Of a stretch of 64,000 bases of DNA, positions 1 through 7,548 are shown piece by piece. Location: positions 558,001-622,000 of the forward strand of contig NZ_JACCAC010000001.1 in assembly GCF_013409425.1 (NCBI RefSeq), read 5' to 3'. The notes under the pieces are model-generated. The model was given only the letters and a program-made list of their open reading frames with translations, was not told the origin of the DNA and searched no databases. The translations under genes were made by a program, and so were the position numbers. Position 1 is the stretch's first letter, and the number at the start of each line of letters is the position of its first letter. The stretch is from Nocardioides perillae. GTDB taxonomy: Bacteria; Actinomycetota; Actinomycetes; Propionibacteriales; Nocardioidaceae.

Positions 1-1
1 C

Positions 2-466
2 GGAGTTCTCGCGCTGAACCAGTACCCCGACCAGTTCGAGAAGCTCAAGGCCAACCCGGACCTGATCCCGAACATGGTCTCTGAGATCATCCGCTGGCAA
101 ACCCCCCTTGCCTACATGCGGCGGATCGCCAAGACCGACACCATGCTGAACGGCCAGTTCATCCGCAAGGGCGACAAGGTGGTCATGTGGTACGCGTCCG
201 GCAACCGCGACGAGACGGTGTTCGAGCGACCGGACGAGCTGATCATCGACCGGCCCAACGCCCGCAACCACATTGCTTTCGGCTTCGGCGTGCATCGGTG
301 CATGGGCAACCGGCTGGCCGAGCTGCAGCTGCGGATCCTCTGGGAGGAGCTGCTCCCGCGCTTCGAGAGGATCGATGTGGTCGGGGAGCCGCAGTACGTG
401 CAGTCCAACTTCGTTCGCGGCATCAGCAAGCTGATGGTCGAGCTCACCCCCAAGGGCGCCGGATGA
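2..466 (+). CDS. CYP153-like cytochrome P450, C-terminal part (5' end outside window)
   Basis: The 154 visible residues are the C-terminal third of a P450 monooxygenase. The K-helix ExxR motif (EIIR, about residues 28-31) is followed by RWQTPLAYMRR. The heme-ligand loop FGFGVHRCMGNRLAELQ contains the cysteine thiolate ligand. The text around these motifs (EIIRWQTPL, KGDKVVMWYASGNRD, LRILWEELLPRF, VVGEP) is characteristic of the CYP153 family, soluble alkane and fatty-acid omega-hydroxylases. The stop codon overlaps the start of the ferredoxin reductase (ATGA), so the two are co-translated. CYP153 systems also need a 2Fe-2S ferredoxin; none is visible here, and it may lie upstream. The family call is good; the substrate is inferred. 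Confidence 0.9.
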   Translation, partial: GVLALNQYPDQFEKLKANPDLIPNMVSEIIRWQTPLAYMRRIAKTDTMLNGQFIRKGDKVVMWYASGNRDETVFERPDELIIDRPNARNHIAFGFGVHRCMGNRLAELQLRILWEELLPRFERIDVVGEPQYVQSNFVRGISKLMVELTPKGAG

Positions 467-1665
467 GCACGGAACGCGCGGTGGTGGTCGGCGCCAGCCA
501 TGCCGGGGTACAGCTGGTCACCAGCCTCCGCCAGGAGGGTTGGTCGGGTGACATCGTGCTGGTCGGTGACGAGTCGGCGCTGCCGTACCAAAGACCTCCG
601 CTGTCGAAGGGATATCTGGCCGGGAAGTGCTCGCTGAAGGAGCTGGCCATCCGGTCTGAGGACTTCTACGTCAAGCAGGACGTCGAGCCCCTGACTGCCA
701 GCGTGCAGTCGATCGACCGGTCGGCGGGCGAGCTCGTGCTCGGCACCGGGGACCGCCTGTCCTATGACGCTCTTGCTCTTTGCACGGGAGCGCACCCCCG
801 ACGTCTCCGTGCCGAGGGTGCCGACCTCGACGGGGTGCACTACCTGCGTCGGTCGTCGGACGTGGAGCGGATTCGCGAGGACGCGATCCCCGGACGCAAC
901 GCCGTCATAGTGGGTGGTGGGTATATAGGGCTGGAGACCGCTGCCTCGCTGCGCTCGTCGGGCCTCCACGTCACGGTCCTCGAGGCCGCAGACCGGGTCC
1001 TCGAGCGGGTCACTGCCCCTGAGGTGTCGGCCTTCTTCACACGGATCCACCAAGAAGAGGGCGTCGACGTGAGGACGAACGCCTCGGTCGAGGCCCTGGT
1101 CGGCGACACCCGCGTGCGAGAGGTGGTGCTGGCCAGTGGCGAGTCGGTCCAAGCGGACTTTGTGATCGTCGGGATCGGGATCGAGCCGACCACCGAACTC
1201 GCCGAGGCAGCCGGCCTGGTCGTGGACGACGGGATCCTCATCGACGCCCACGCCCGCACCAGTGACCCTGACATCGTGGCGGCCGGGGACTGTACGTCGC
1301 AGGACATCCCCCGCTACGGCCGACGAATCAGGCTGGAGTCGGTCCCGAGTGCAGTGGAGCAGGCCAAGGTGGCAGCGGCGACTATCTGTGGAAATGACAA
1401 GGAGGTGGCGGCGCTCCCGTGGTTCTGGTCGGACCAGTATGACCTCAAGCTCCAGATCGCGGGACTCAACACCGCCTATGACGACATCGTCATGAGCGGT
1501 GACCCGACCCGTGACCGCGACTTCACCTGCTACTACCTCCGGAAGGGCGAGCCGATAGCTGCTGACTGTGTCAACCGTCCCCGGGACTTCATGACCACCA
1601 AACGCATGCTCACCCAGGGGACTGCGGCCGACATGGCCGCCCTGACAGCGGAGGTGGCGGTGTGA
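463..1665 (+). CDS. FAD-dependent ferredoxin reductase (P450 redox partner)
   Basis: A 400-residue protein of the rhodocoxin/putidaredoxin reductase type. It moves electrons from NAD(P)H through FAD to a ferredoxin that reduces the P450. The N-terminal FAD-binding Rossmann motif VVVGASHAGVQ (about residues 6-16) is followed by YQRPPLSKGYL. A second dinucleotide-binding motif, VIVGGGYIGLE, lies near residue 147, and the C-terminal FAD motif reads DIVAAGDCTS. The start at 463 overlaps the P450 stop (ATGA), which decides the start and indicates an operon. Its length is normal for the family. Third codon positions carry more A/T than genes right of 6.4 kb. Confidence 0.93.
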   Translation: MSTERAVVVGASHAGVQLVTSLRQEGWSGDIVLVGDESALPYQRPPLSKGYLAGKCSLKELAIRSEDFYVKQDVEPLTASVQSIDRSAGELVLGTGDRLSYDALALCTGAHPRRLRAEGADLDGVHYLRRSSDVERIREDAIPGRNAVIVGGGYIGLETAASLRSSGLHVTVLEAADRVLERVTAPEVSAFFTRIHQEEGVDVRTNASVEALVGDTRVREVVLASGESVQADFVIVGIGIEPTTELAEAAGLVVDDGILIDAHARTSDPDIVAAGDCTSQDIPRYGRRIRLESVPSAVEQAKVAAATICGNDKEVAALPWFWSDQYDLKLQIAGLNTAYDDIVMSGDPTRDRDFTCYYLRKGEPIAADCVNRPRDFMTTKRMLTQGTAADMAALTAEVAV

Positions 1666-1727
1666 GAAGCCGCAGTGACCGCTGGTCGTGGTCACCATCG
1701 AGCCATTGCCCGCCGAGGTGAGCAAGG

Positions 1728-2492
1728 ATGGCTTGGAGGTCGACGGTCTGGACGGCGATGGGAGTCCTGCGTATCGTTCCGGACTTGCGTGACTCGGGTC
1801 GGTCCGCGGGCGCGAGAGGCGTCCCCAGAGACGCCCGCGGGCCTGCGTGGTGGCTGGCGTTGCTCGTCTGTAAACCGCTGCTGCTGCTGGGCAGGAGAGC
1901 GGACTGGCGCGGTACCGAGCGCCTGCCCGGGTCGGGAGGCGCGGTGCTGGCGGCCAACCATGTCTCCCAGGCCGACCCGCTGTTCCTGGGGGAGATGATC
2001 CTCGCCCAGGGCCGGACCCCCCGGTTCATGGCCAAGGCGAGCCTGTTTCACCGTAGAGCAGTCGGCTGGTGGTTCCGGTCGGCCGGCCACGTCGAGGTCG
2101 ATCGGTCCGACGGCCGGTCTGGGATCCGTGCCGCGGTCGAAGCCGTGGAGCGTGGCGCTCTTGTCGTGGTGTATCCGGAAGGATCGATCACGAAGCGACC
2201 GGATGGACGTCTGATGTCGCTCAGGTCGGGTGCTGTCCGCATCGCACTCGAGACGTCGGCTCCATTGATTCCCGTTGCTCAATGGGGCGTGCAGGCGATC
2301 GTGCCAGCCTACGAAGGGAGGGTGGTGCTGGGCCGCCGCCGTCGTCGGGTCACCCTGCTGGTCGGGGACCCGGTGCCACTCGAGGACCTCCGAGAGTTTC
2401 CGAGGGCGACGGCAGTGACTGTAGGGGTGCAGAGGCTTCAGGACACCCTCGCCGTCATGGTCGACCAACTGGCCGACGAGCACGCTAGGTAG
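1728..2492 (+). CDS. 1-acyl-glycerol-3-phosphate acyltransferase-like protein (PlsC family)
   Basis: A 254-residue PlsC-type acyltransferase. The catalytic H-x4-D box is NHVSQAD (His78, Asp83) and the substrate-binding box is VYPEGSIT (PEGS at 150-153). The family transfers an acyl chain from acyl-CoA or ACP to a lysophosphatidate or a similar alcohol acceptor at the membrane. A hydrophobic stretch near residues 42-56 could anchor it. The ATG at 1728 follows a GAGGTGAGCAAGG stretch. It lies 62 bp after the ferredoxin reductase on the same strand, so it probably belongs to the P450 operon. There it might esterify oxidation products or remodel lipids, but that role is inferred. Confidence 0.85.
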   Translation: MAWRSTVWTAMGVLRIVPDLRDSGRSAGARGVPRDARGPAWWLALLVCKPLLLLGRRADWRGTERLPGSGGAVLAANHVSQADPLFLGEMILAQGRTPRFMAKASLFHRRAVGWWFRSAGHVEVDRSDGRSGIRAAVEAVERGALVVVYPEGSITKRPDGRLMSLRSGAVRIALETSAPLIPVAQWGVQAIVPAYEGRVVLGRRRRRVTLLVGDPVPLEDLREFPRATAVTVGVQRLQDTLAVMVDQLADEHAR

Positions 2493-2501
2493 CGTGCGGG
2501 C

Positions 2502-3170
2502 GTGTCCAGGTCAGGGACGCGAGTCGGTCGCGAGACACGAATCGCTAACCTCTCTGACATGCGGGCACCGTCCATGCGCGAACGGTTCAGGGAGCACATG
2601 CGCGCCGCTGTCCTCGAGGCTGCCCACGACCTGATCGGCGACCGCGGCTGGGACCGGGTGCGTATGGGAGAGGTCGCGGATCGTGCCGGGGTGTCCCGGG
2701 CGGTGCTCTACAAGGAGTTCGGTGACAAGGCCGGCCTTGGAGAAGCCGTCGTACTCCGCGAGGCCTCGCGCTTCCTGGAGGGCATCCAGAAGGCGCTGGA
2801 GGCACACATCGGCGATGCGAAACGCGGCATCGCAGCAGCCGTCGACTACACCTTGAACGAGGCCGAACGCAGCCCCCTGCTCAAGGCAGTGCTCATCTCC
2901 AACCGCGACCTGGATGCGGGCAGTCAGGCGTCCACGGGGATGCTCCCGCTGCTCACGACATCCGCGCGGCTTCTCGACCTCGCCTCCGACACCCTGGCCG
3001 GATGGGTGGCGGAGAGCTACCCGAGCCTTCCCCCAGACGACGTCGTCGACGCGGCCGACACCATGGTGCGCCTGACGGTCAGTCATCTGGCGCTGCCCAA
3101 GTGGGACCGGACCGCGATGGCGAGCAAGATCTCCGAAGTCGCCGTACGGTTCCTCTCCCTCGAATCGTGA
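2502..3170 (+). CDS. TetR family transcriptional regulator (alkane-locus type)
   Basis: A TetR-type repressor. The helix-turn-helix GEVADRAGVSRAVLYKEFG is followed by a ligand-binding domain containing SPLLKAVLISN and GMLPLLTTSARLL. The same C-terminal layout (NPLLHAVVS, ELLPLLTTHAESLL) occurs in the TetR encoded at 37928-38515 next to AlkB, so the two are probably homologous. The longest reading starts at GTG 2502 and gives 222 residues. The ATG at 2559 or 2574 just before RERFREHM may be the true start, because residues before it do not look like TetR. It follows the acyltransferase by 9 bp, so it is likely in the same operon and may regulate it. Confidence 0.85.
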   Translation: MSRSGTRVGRETRIANLSDMRAPSMRERFREHMRAAVLEAAHDLIGDRGWDRVRMGEVADRAGVSRAVLYKEFGDKAGLGEAVVLREASRFLEGIQKALEAHIGDAKRGIAAAVDYTLNEAERSPLLKAVLISNRDLDAGSQASTGMLPLLTTSARLLDLASDTLAGWVAESYPSLPPDDVVDAADTMVRLTVSHLALPKWDRTAMASKISEVAVRFLSLES

Positions 3171-3303
3171 CCTGCACCAGCCCTCACAACCGCCGTCGAC
3201 CGCGAGCCCCTGCGTGCCTGAGCTAAATGTAGAGTCGCGGAACCCACCGCGCCCGACCCACCGGCGTACGCACAGAGCGCTGCGAGCCGGTTCAGGAGTT
3301 GCC

Positions 3304-4401
3304 ATGTCAGCTGAGATCCTGCCCCGACAACCGGAGCCGCGGCGGATCCTGCTGGACTATCCCCACCGTGAGGCCGGTCATTGCGGTTCCGGAGCGCTGA
3401 GAGACCTCCTGGAGTGGGCCGGTCTCGGCTGGGAGGAGGTACCGAGCGAAGGTCTGGTCTTCGGAATGGGCGGTGGTCTGGGTTTCACCTACCTGCGGAT
3501 GCCCGGTCTCACCCCGCCCATCTACAGCGTCGGGCGTAGCAGTGACCTCGAGGTCGACCTTCTTTCGAGGCTGGGTGCCGAGGTCGACGTCCGTGGCACC
3601 GACGACCCCGTGACCGGCTGGGGCTGGGTCCGCCGCGAGCTTCAGCAAGGCCGTCCCGTGCTGATGTGGGCGGACATCGCTGAACTGCCCTACCTCAATG
3701 TCCGCCTTCAGATGAGTCGGCATGACATCGTCGTGATCGGTTACGACGACGACACCGAGGCGGCTTTCGTCGTGGACAACGACCGAGCCGACGTGCAGGA
3801 AGTCCCCTACGATGCTCTTGCGCGGGCGCGCGCGTCACGGTCCTTCCCTGTGCCCACGAGGCACACCACGTACTTCGTGAACTGGCCCCAGACCCTCCCC
3901 GATCTCCGCCCGACCGCAGCTTCGGCCCTCGTCGCCTCGGTCGAGAACATGCAAGCGGCGGTAACCGCAATTATCCCGGACACCTCGGCGCTGCCACCGG
4001 ATGCCGTGGCGGCTGCCGGGATCAGCGGGGTCGCGGTCTTCGCCGAAGATGTCGACCGGTGGCCGGGACTCATGCCCGAACCGGAACTGGACGTCGCACT
4101 GCGTTCACTCCACGCCTTTGTGGAGAAGGCAGGGACCGGCGGCGGCCTGTTCCGCCGGTTGCAGGCACAGTTCTGTGCCGACGTGGCGCGGCTAACGGGG
4201 TCCGCTGAGATGGCCAAGGCCGGAACCGCGCTCCTGCGCTGCGCGGACACGTGGTCGGCTCTGGCTGCGGCCGGCCGTAGAGACGGAGCGACGTTCGACC
4301 GCTGGCGACGGGTGAATGAGCTCGCCGCGACGCTCCCCAGCGATGAAGACCATGCCATCTCTCAGATGCGCAAAGCGGCGGGCGAACTCAGGGATGGGTG
4401 A
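3304..4401 (+). CDS. BtrH N-terminal-domain / DUF4872-like protein
   Basis: A 365-residue protein resembling the BtrH (butirosin biosynthesis H) N-terminal domain with a DUF4872-like C-terminal half. BtrH is a papain-fold acyl/aminoacyl transferase. Visible candidate triad residues are the Cys in HCGSGALRDLLEW (about 22), the His in SRHDIVVIGYDDD (about 140) and the Asp in FVVDND. The glycine-rich SEGLVFGMGGGLGFTYLR segment is typical of this domain. The ATG at 3304 follows CAGGAGTT, a good ribosome site. An upstream in-frame start at 3214 gives a non-family N-terminus. It lies 133 bp after the TetR gene. A transferase role in the hydrocarbon operon is unknown territory; the family call is moderately firm. 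Confidence 0.75.
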   Translation: MSAEILPRQPEPRRILLDYPHREAGHCGSGALRDLLEWAGLGWEEVPSEGLVFGMGGGLGFTYLRMPGLTPPIYSVGRSSDLEVDLLSRLGAEVDVRGTDDPVTGWGWVRRELQQGRPVLMWADIAELPYLNVRLQMSRHDIVVIGYDDDTEAAFVVDNDRADVQEVPYDALARARASRSFPVPTRHTTYFVNWPQTLPDLRPTAASALVASVENMQAAVTAIIPDTSALPPDAVAAAGISGVAVFAEDVDRWPGLMPEPELDVALRSLHAFVEKAGTGGGLFRRLQAQFCADVARLTGSAEMAKAGTALLRCADTWSALAAAGRRDGATFDRWRRVNELAATLPSDEDHAISQMRKAAGELRDG

Positions 4402-5022
4402 CCAATCGTAGGCAAGTCAGCGGACGCAGCACGCGAGCACCACCGCCGAGGCTCCGTGCTTGGGGCAGTCCAGGCATTCCCAGGTCCATCGACCTTGACT
4501 GTTGTTTCTGCCATCGCTGCGCCGCCGTGCTGACGAACGCCTCTTGGAGCCATCTCGCCTTTCGACTTCCCCGAGATCTGAGGTCTCGTCACCCAGAGGA
4601 TCGGGCTCGAGACGTAGGCTGGGGCGAACTGAATACGGCGACCTCGTGGACGCGGTCGACCCCGTGCTCTCCGGTGCGCTCGTCCACCCCGACACCCCGC
4701 CCTGGGTCGGCGGCCTCGAGCGGCCAGCCGACCTCGCCGCGCTCGCGGCGCGGTTGGAGGAGACGCTGGGGCCGCGAGCCGGCCGCCAGGTGGCTGCCGA
4801 CACCGTCATCGACACCCTGACGCGGCAGCTGGCTCCGGCGCCGCGCTGATCGCGGGTTGCTCGCGGGCACGACCCGCTGGTGGAACCGGGCCGCCCACCC
4901 AGCCGGATGAACCGGGTTCGGCTTTCGGGGACGTTCTCCTGTCGCGAACGCGGCGCTTGAGTCACGGTGCGTGCGATGCGACCTTTCTCACACCGCGTCC
5001 GTGAGACGTAGGAGAGCCGCCC
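4402..5022. other. Gene-poor stretch with a coding remnant
   Basis: No convincing intact gene is present. Composition changes inside it: about 4402-4615 is less GC-rich and looks non-coding, while 4620-4849 has coding-like GC periodicity (listed separately). About 4850-5022 holds only the leader of the next, broken gene, including AGGAGAGCCGCCC just before the ATG at 5023. The mixture of short decayed pieces fits a degrading accessory region. Confidence 0.5.
4620..4849 (+). pseudogene. Possible C-terminal gene remnant, function unknown
   Basis: In frame 2 the stretch reads as a plausible protein tail of about 75 residues, with strong G/C in third positions and helices such as PADLAALAARLEETLG and VAADTVIDTLTRQLAP, ending at a stop at 4849. 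No plausible start lies in front of it: upstream, the frame runs into sequence with no coding character. I do not recognise the family. It may be the 3' end of a gene whose front was lost by deletion. It could also be an intact small protein starting near 4502, but the first 40 residues of that reading look random. Confidence 0.3.
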
Positions 5023-5683
5023 ATGGCCACCGTTGTCCCCGTCGACGAGTTCGTGGCGGATGAGTGGTACCCCGGCTTCGAGCCGGCCCTGGACCATGCA
5101 GGCTGGCCGGTCGAGCCGTTCCGGACCTTCGACAAGTCCGACGAGGAGCGGTTCTGGTTCCTCGACTTCCACTGGCCCCGGGGCCTGACCCCGATGGGGC
5201 TGATCTGGAACGAGGACGGCTACTCCTGGGGACCCAGCTGGTAGCGGAGTCGCTGCCGCTGCCGCCCGGGCGCGGAATCACCAGCGGATCGTCGGGACGC
5301 ACACCTACGCCGCCGCGGTCGACGTGACGGACGAGTGGGAGATCGGCGAACGGGCGCGCCGGATGATGCAGAACCTGCCGCGCTTCCTCAAGAACTCCGA
5401 GGGCATCTGGGCCGAGCGCCGCGCGGAGGTCGACTCCTGGTGGACGCACCTGCAGTCGGTCGACCTGCGGTCGCTGCAGCTTCCGGAGCTCGGCGCTCCG
5501 CAAGGCGCGCCAGTTCCACAAGCGTGCCTTCGAGATCCACTTCGAGGTCATGACCCGCTCATCGCCAACTACGTCGCCTTCTACGGCGCCTGCACCGAGA
5601 TGGGTATCGACCCGGGACAGATCGCCAAGATGGTCGTCGCCGTCCATCAGATGCCTTCCTCCCGAGAGATGCAGCAGGCATGA
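5023..5683 (+). pseudogene. Frameshifted fragment of a PEP-utilizing enzyme / PEP synthase-like protein
   Basis: The start is well preserved (ATG 5023 behind AGGAGAGCC) and reads FRTFDKSDEERFWFLDFHWP and TPMGLIWNEDGYSWG in frame 1, stopping at 5244. The protein then continues in frame 2 (QRIVGTHTYAAAVDVTDEWE, about 5280, through RMMQNLPRFLKN), moves for about 50 bp near 5490-5550 into another frame (LRKARQFHKRAFEIHFEV), and returns (PLIANYVAFYGACTEMGID). At least three frame changes are needed, and it ends abruptly after about 220 residues. The family, PEP-utilizing/mobile-region enzymes near phenol or antibiotic phosphotransferases, is normally several hundred residues longer. It is therefore inactive. 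The family assignment is from memory of its sequence style. Confidence 0.65.
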
Positions 5684-5780
5684 GTCTCGCGGATCTCCCC
5701 GGCGCCCGTGACGCCGCCGACGGCGGGCTGTGGATAACAGGGCTTTCCGTCCGGTTCGCCGAGCGGGAGACTGGTCCTCT

Positions 5781-6035
5781 ATGGACGACCAGGTTGCGTT
5801 GCTCAGCGCGTGGCCGTGGCCGCTGCTGCACGGCCGGACAGGAACGGCGAGAGGCCAAGCTCTTCAGCGCGTCGACCACCGCCTCGCGAACCGTGTCCGC
5901 GCTTGTCCATGCGGAGATACCCTCATGTGGGTCGACCGTCTCGAAGGAAGTGGACGAGCCGGACTTTTGCACGGTGTTGCGCCGGACGCATTTGTCCTAT
6001 GCCCCAACTGCAAGAGGCGCATGCGCATAGGGTAG
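5781..6035 (+). CDS. Small putative zinc-ribbon protein (weak)
   Basis: An 84-residue reading frame. Its C-terminal half contains ACPCGDTLMWVDR and, about 25 residues later, VLCPNCKRRMRIG. These are two CxC/CxxC knuckles that could form a zinc ribbon. The ATG at 5781 has a GGGAG about 13 bases upstream. Codon bias is weak, and the N-terminal half looks uninformative. It lies between a pseudogene and a tRNA remnant, so it may be a decayed fragment rather than a gene. No function can be assigned. Confidence 0.3.
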   Translation: MDDQVALLSAWPWPLLHGRTGTARGQALQRVDHRLANRVRACPCGDTLMWVDRLEGSGRAGLLHGVAPDAFVLCPNCKRRMRIG

Positions 6036-6191
6036 GTATCGAGCACTTGATGCTGACGTAACTGAAGAACGCTGGCTGGTGCACCCCTGGGGCGCACGCC
6101 CCCGAGGTAACGGGAGCGAACCGGAGGCAACGGGATCTCGGTTTCACGCTCAGGACGGCTGTTCGTGCGTGATCGAGAGTGGTGGTCCTCC

Positions 6192-6214
6192 GGTTCAACT
6201 CCCCCCTCGCGCAC
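6192..6214 (+). other. tRNA-Leu 3'-end fragment, candidate attachment (att) site
   Basis: The sequence GGTTCAACTCCCCCCTCGCG plus CACC has the T-loop (TTCAACT), the 3' half of a T-stem (CCCCC), an acceptor strand CTCGCGC, and discriminator A followed by CC. This is the expected 3' end of an actinobacterial tRNA-Leu whose 5' acceptor strand would be GCGCGAG. The bases left of GGTTCAA do not pair with the T-stem, and no D or anticodon arm is present. Only the 3' portion exists, as left by integrases that recombine in tRNA 3' ends. The isotype is inferred from the acceptor sequence. Confidence 0.6.
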
Positions 6215-6224
6215 CGTGAGCGAC

Positions 6225-6256
6225 AGGCCTCGGCCCGGGATCCCCGGCCGGGGCCT
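6225..6256 (+). terminator. Hairpin after the tRNA-Leu fragment
   Basis: AGGCCTCGGCC (6225-6235) pairs with GGCCGGGGCCT (6246-6256) over 11 pairs, including one T-G, with a 10-base loop, followed by TTCG. It is positioned 10 bases after the tRNA 3' end, as expected for a tRNA terminator retained at the insertion point. Confidence 0.6.
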
Positions 6257-6292
6257 TCGTCGTGCGGGCGGGGTGGTGCGGGCCTGCGAGGA

Positions 6293-6399
6293 CTACCGGC
6301 CGGTACGTCGGACGTCCGCCACCGCGGGCTCGCCGAGGCCGCGGCACGACGGGCCCGACGGTCGCGCCGACGCCGAACGTCCGACGTACCTGCCGGTAG
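6293..6399. repeat. Long inverted repeat, 23-bp arms
   Basis: Arms 6293-6315 and 6377-6399 match as inverted copies at 22 of 23 positions; their core is GGTACGTCGGACGT. They are separated by 61 bp of GC-rich DNA. The element lies between the tRNA-fragment hairpin and the SDR epimerase start at 6475. It could form a large stem-loop in the leader or bind a dimeric protein. Neither role is shown by the sequence. Confidence 0.7.
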
Positions 6400-6474
6400 C
6401 GGTGGCCGAGGCGGTCTGCCCCGGCCGTTCCGCACCCCCAGGGGTGGAGCGGGCCGACGCGGGTACCTCCCGCC

Positions 6475-7548
6475 GTGCGCATCGCGATCACCGGAGCGAC
6501 CGGCAACCTCGGCACCGCCCTCCTCCGACGACTCTCCTCCGACGGCCACGAGCTGGTCGGCCTCGCGCGACGGGTGCCCGAGCCGGGCGCGCCGGAGCCG
6601 GTGGGCTGGCCGCGGGTCGCGTGGCACGCCGTCGACCTCACCGACGACGCGTCCCTGCCCACCCTCGAGGCCGCCTTCGCGGGCGCCGACGCGGTGGTCC
6701 ACCTCGCCTGGGGTTTCCAGCCCTCCCACGACCTGGCGTACCTCCGTGAGCTCGGCGTCGGCGGCACCCGCCGGGTGCTGCAGGCCGTCACCGCCGCCGG
6801 GGTGCCGCACCTGGTGCACATGTCGTCGGTGGGCGCCTACTCCCCGAAGCAGGACGACGCCCCGGTGACCGAGGACTGGCCGACCCACGGTGTCCCGACC
6901 TCGCGCTACAGCCGCCACAAGGCGACCGCGGAGCGCCTGCTCGACGAGCACGAGGCCGCCCACGAGACCCTCGTCACCCGGGTGCGACCCGGCATCGTGG
7001 GTCAACGCGCGGCTGCCAGCGCCCTCATGCGCTACGGCCTGCCTGCCGTCGTGCCCGGTGCCCTCCTCGACCTGCTGCCGGTGCTGCCGCTGGACCGCGG
7101 CTTCACCATCCCGGTCGTGCACGCCGACGACGTCGCCGACCTGGTCGCCCGCGCGGTCGACCAGCGCGCCGGCGGCGCCTTCAACGTCGCGGCCGACCCG
7201 CCCCTGACCGCCGCCCTCTTCGCGGAGGTGCTGGGCGCCAAGCACGTGCACGTGCCGTCAGGGCTGATGCGCCCGTTGGTCTCCGCCTCGTGGCACCTGC
7301 ACCTGCAGCAGGTCGACACCGGGTGGTTCGACCTCGCCTTCGCCGTGCCGCTCGTCGACACCACGCGGGCGCGCACCGAGCTCCGCTGGTCCCCCTCGCA
7401 CGACGCGGCGGAGGTGATGCGCGAGGTCGTGGAGGGGATGCGCGACCGCGCCTCGGGCCCGACGCCGGTGCTGCGGCCGCGCAGCGTGCTCTCCGCGCTG
7501 GCCGACGCGGCGCGTCGCGGCCCGGCGGGGCAGCGGCACCTGCCGTGA
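6475..7548 (+). CDS. NAD-dependent epimerase/dehydratase (extended SDR)
   Basis: A 357-residue extended short-chain dehydrogenase. The N-terminal NAD(P) motif is ITGATGNLGTALLRRL (residues 4-19), then DAVVHLAWG. The catalytic Ser/Tyr/Lys set is in HMSSVGAYS and RYSRHKATAERLL. The C-terminal half (PVVHADDVADLVARAV, GGAFNVAADPPLT) is the usual substrate domain of NAD-dependent epimerases. The GTG at 6475 is the natural start because the Rossmann strand begins at once. Its stop overlaps the next start (GTGA), so it heads the polyketide cluster and may reduce or epimerise an intermediate there. The substrate is unknown. Confidence 0.88.
   Translation: MRIAITGATGNLGTALLRRLSSDGHELVGLARRVPEPGAPEPVGWPRVAWHAVDLTDDASLPTLEAAFAGADAVVHLAWGFQPSHDLAYLRELGVGGTRRVLQAVTAAGVPHLVHMSSVGAYSPKQDDAPVTEDWPTHGVPTSRYSRHKATAERLLDEHEAAHETLVTRVRPGIVGQRAAASALMRYGLPAVVPGALLDLLPVLPLDRGFTIPVVHADDVADLVARAVDQRAGGAFNVAADPPLTAALFAEVLGAKHVHVPSGLMRPLVSASWHLHLQQVDTGWFDLAFAVPLVDTTRARTELRWSPSHDAAEVMREVVEGMRDRASGPTPVLRPRSVLSALADAARRGPAGQRHLP

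Larger units (their letters stand above)
1..6214. mobile_element. Probable end of an integrated genomic island
   Basis: Four observations agree. Third-position GC is visibly lower in 463-4401 than in any gene after 6475. A frameshifted pseudogene and a gene remnant lie at 4.6-5.7 kb. Gene density drops there. The stretch ends exactly at an orphan tRNA-Leu 3' end with its hairpin. No integrase or transposase is inside the window, so the other boundary and any integration machinery must lie to the left. The extent is therefore only a lower bound. Confidence 0.4.
5684..6224. other. Intergenic, low-coding stretch ending in a tRNA fragment
   Basis: No strong gene is present. Composition is closer to the left-hand island than to the core to the right. 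It holds one weak small reading frame with two Cys pairs (5781-6035, listed separately) and, at its right end, a tRNA 3' fragment. Between about 6040 and 6190 I see neither a recognisable gene nor a complete tRNA. Confidence 0.5.

Noticed and set aside
4417..5172. A 251-codon minus-strand open frame across the gene-poor stretch
   Set aside because: The translation is Ser/Arg-rich and lacks any motif. It lies opposite the start of the PEP-utilizing pseudogene and has no ribosome site.
5680..6030. A 116-codon plus-strand frame starting ATGAGTCTCGCG
   Set aside because: No motif and poor codon bias. The overlapping frame with two Cys pairs is the slightly better candidate, and even that is weak.
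6150..6220. A complete tRNA or the 3' end of tmRNA at this place
   Set aside because: The sequence left of GGTTCAA cannot form the T-stem, and no D-arm, anticodon arm or 5' acceptor is present. The tail also does not match usual tmRNA ends. A tRNA-Leu 3' fragment explains it best.
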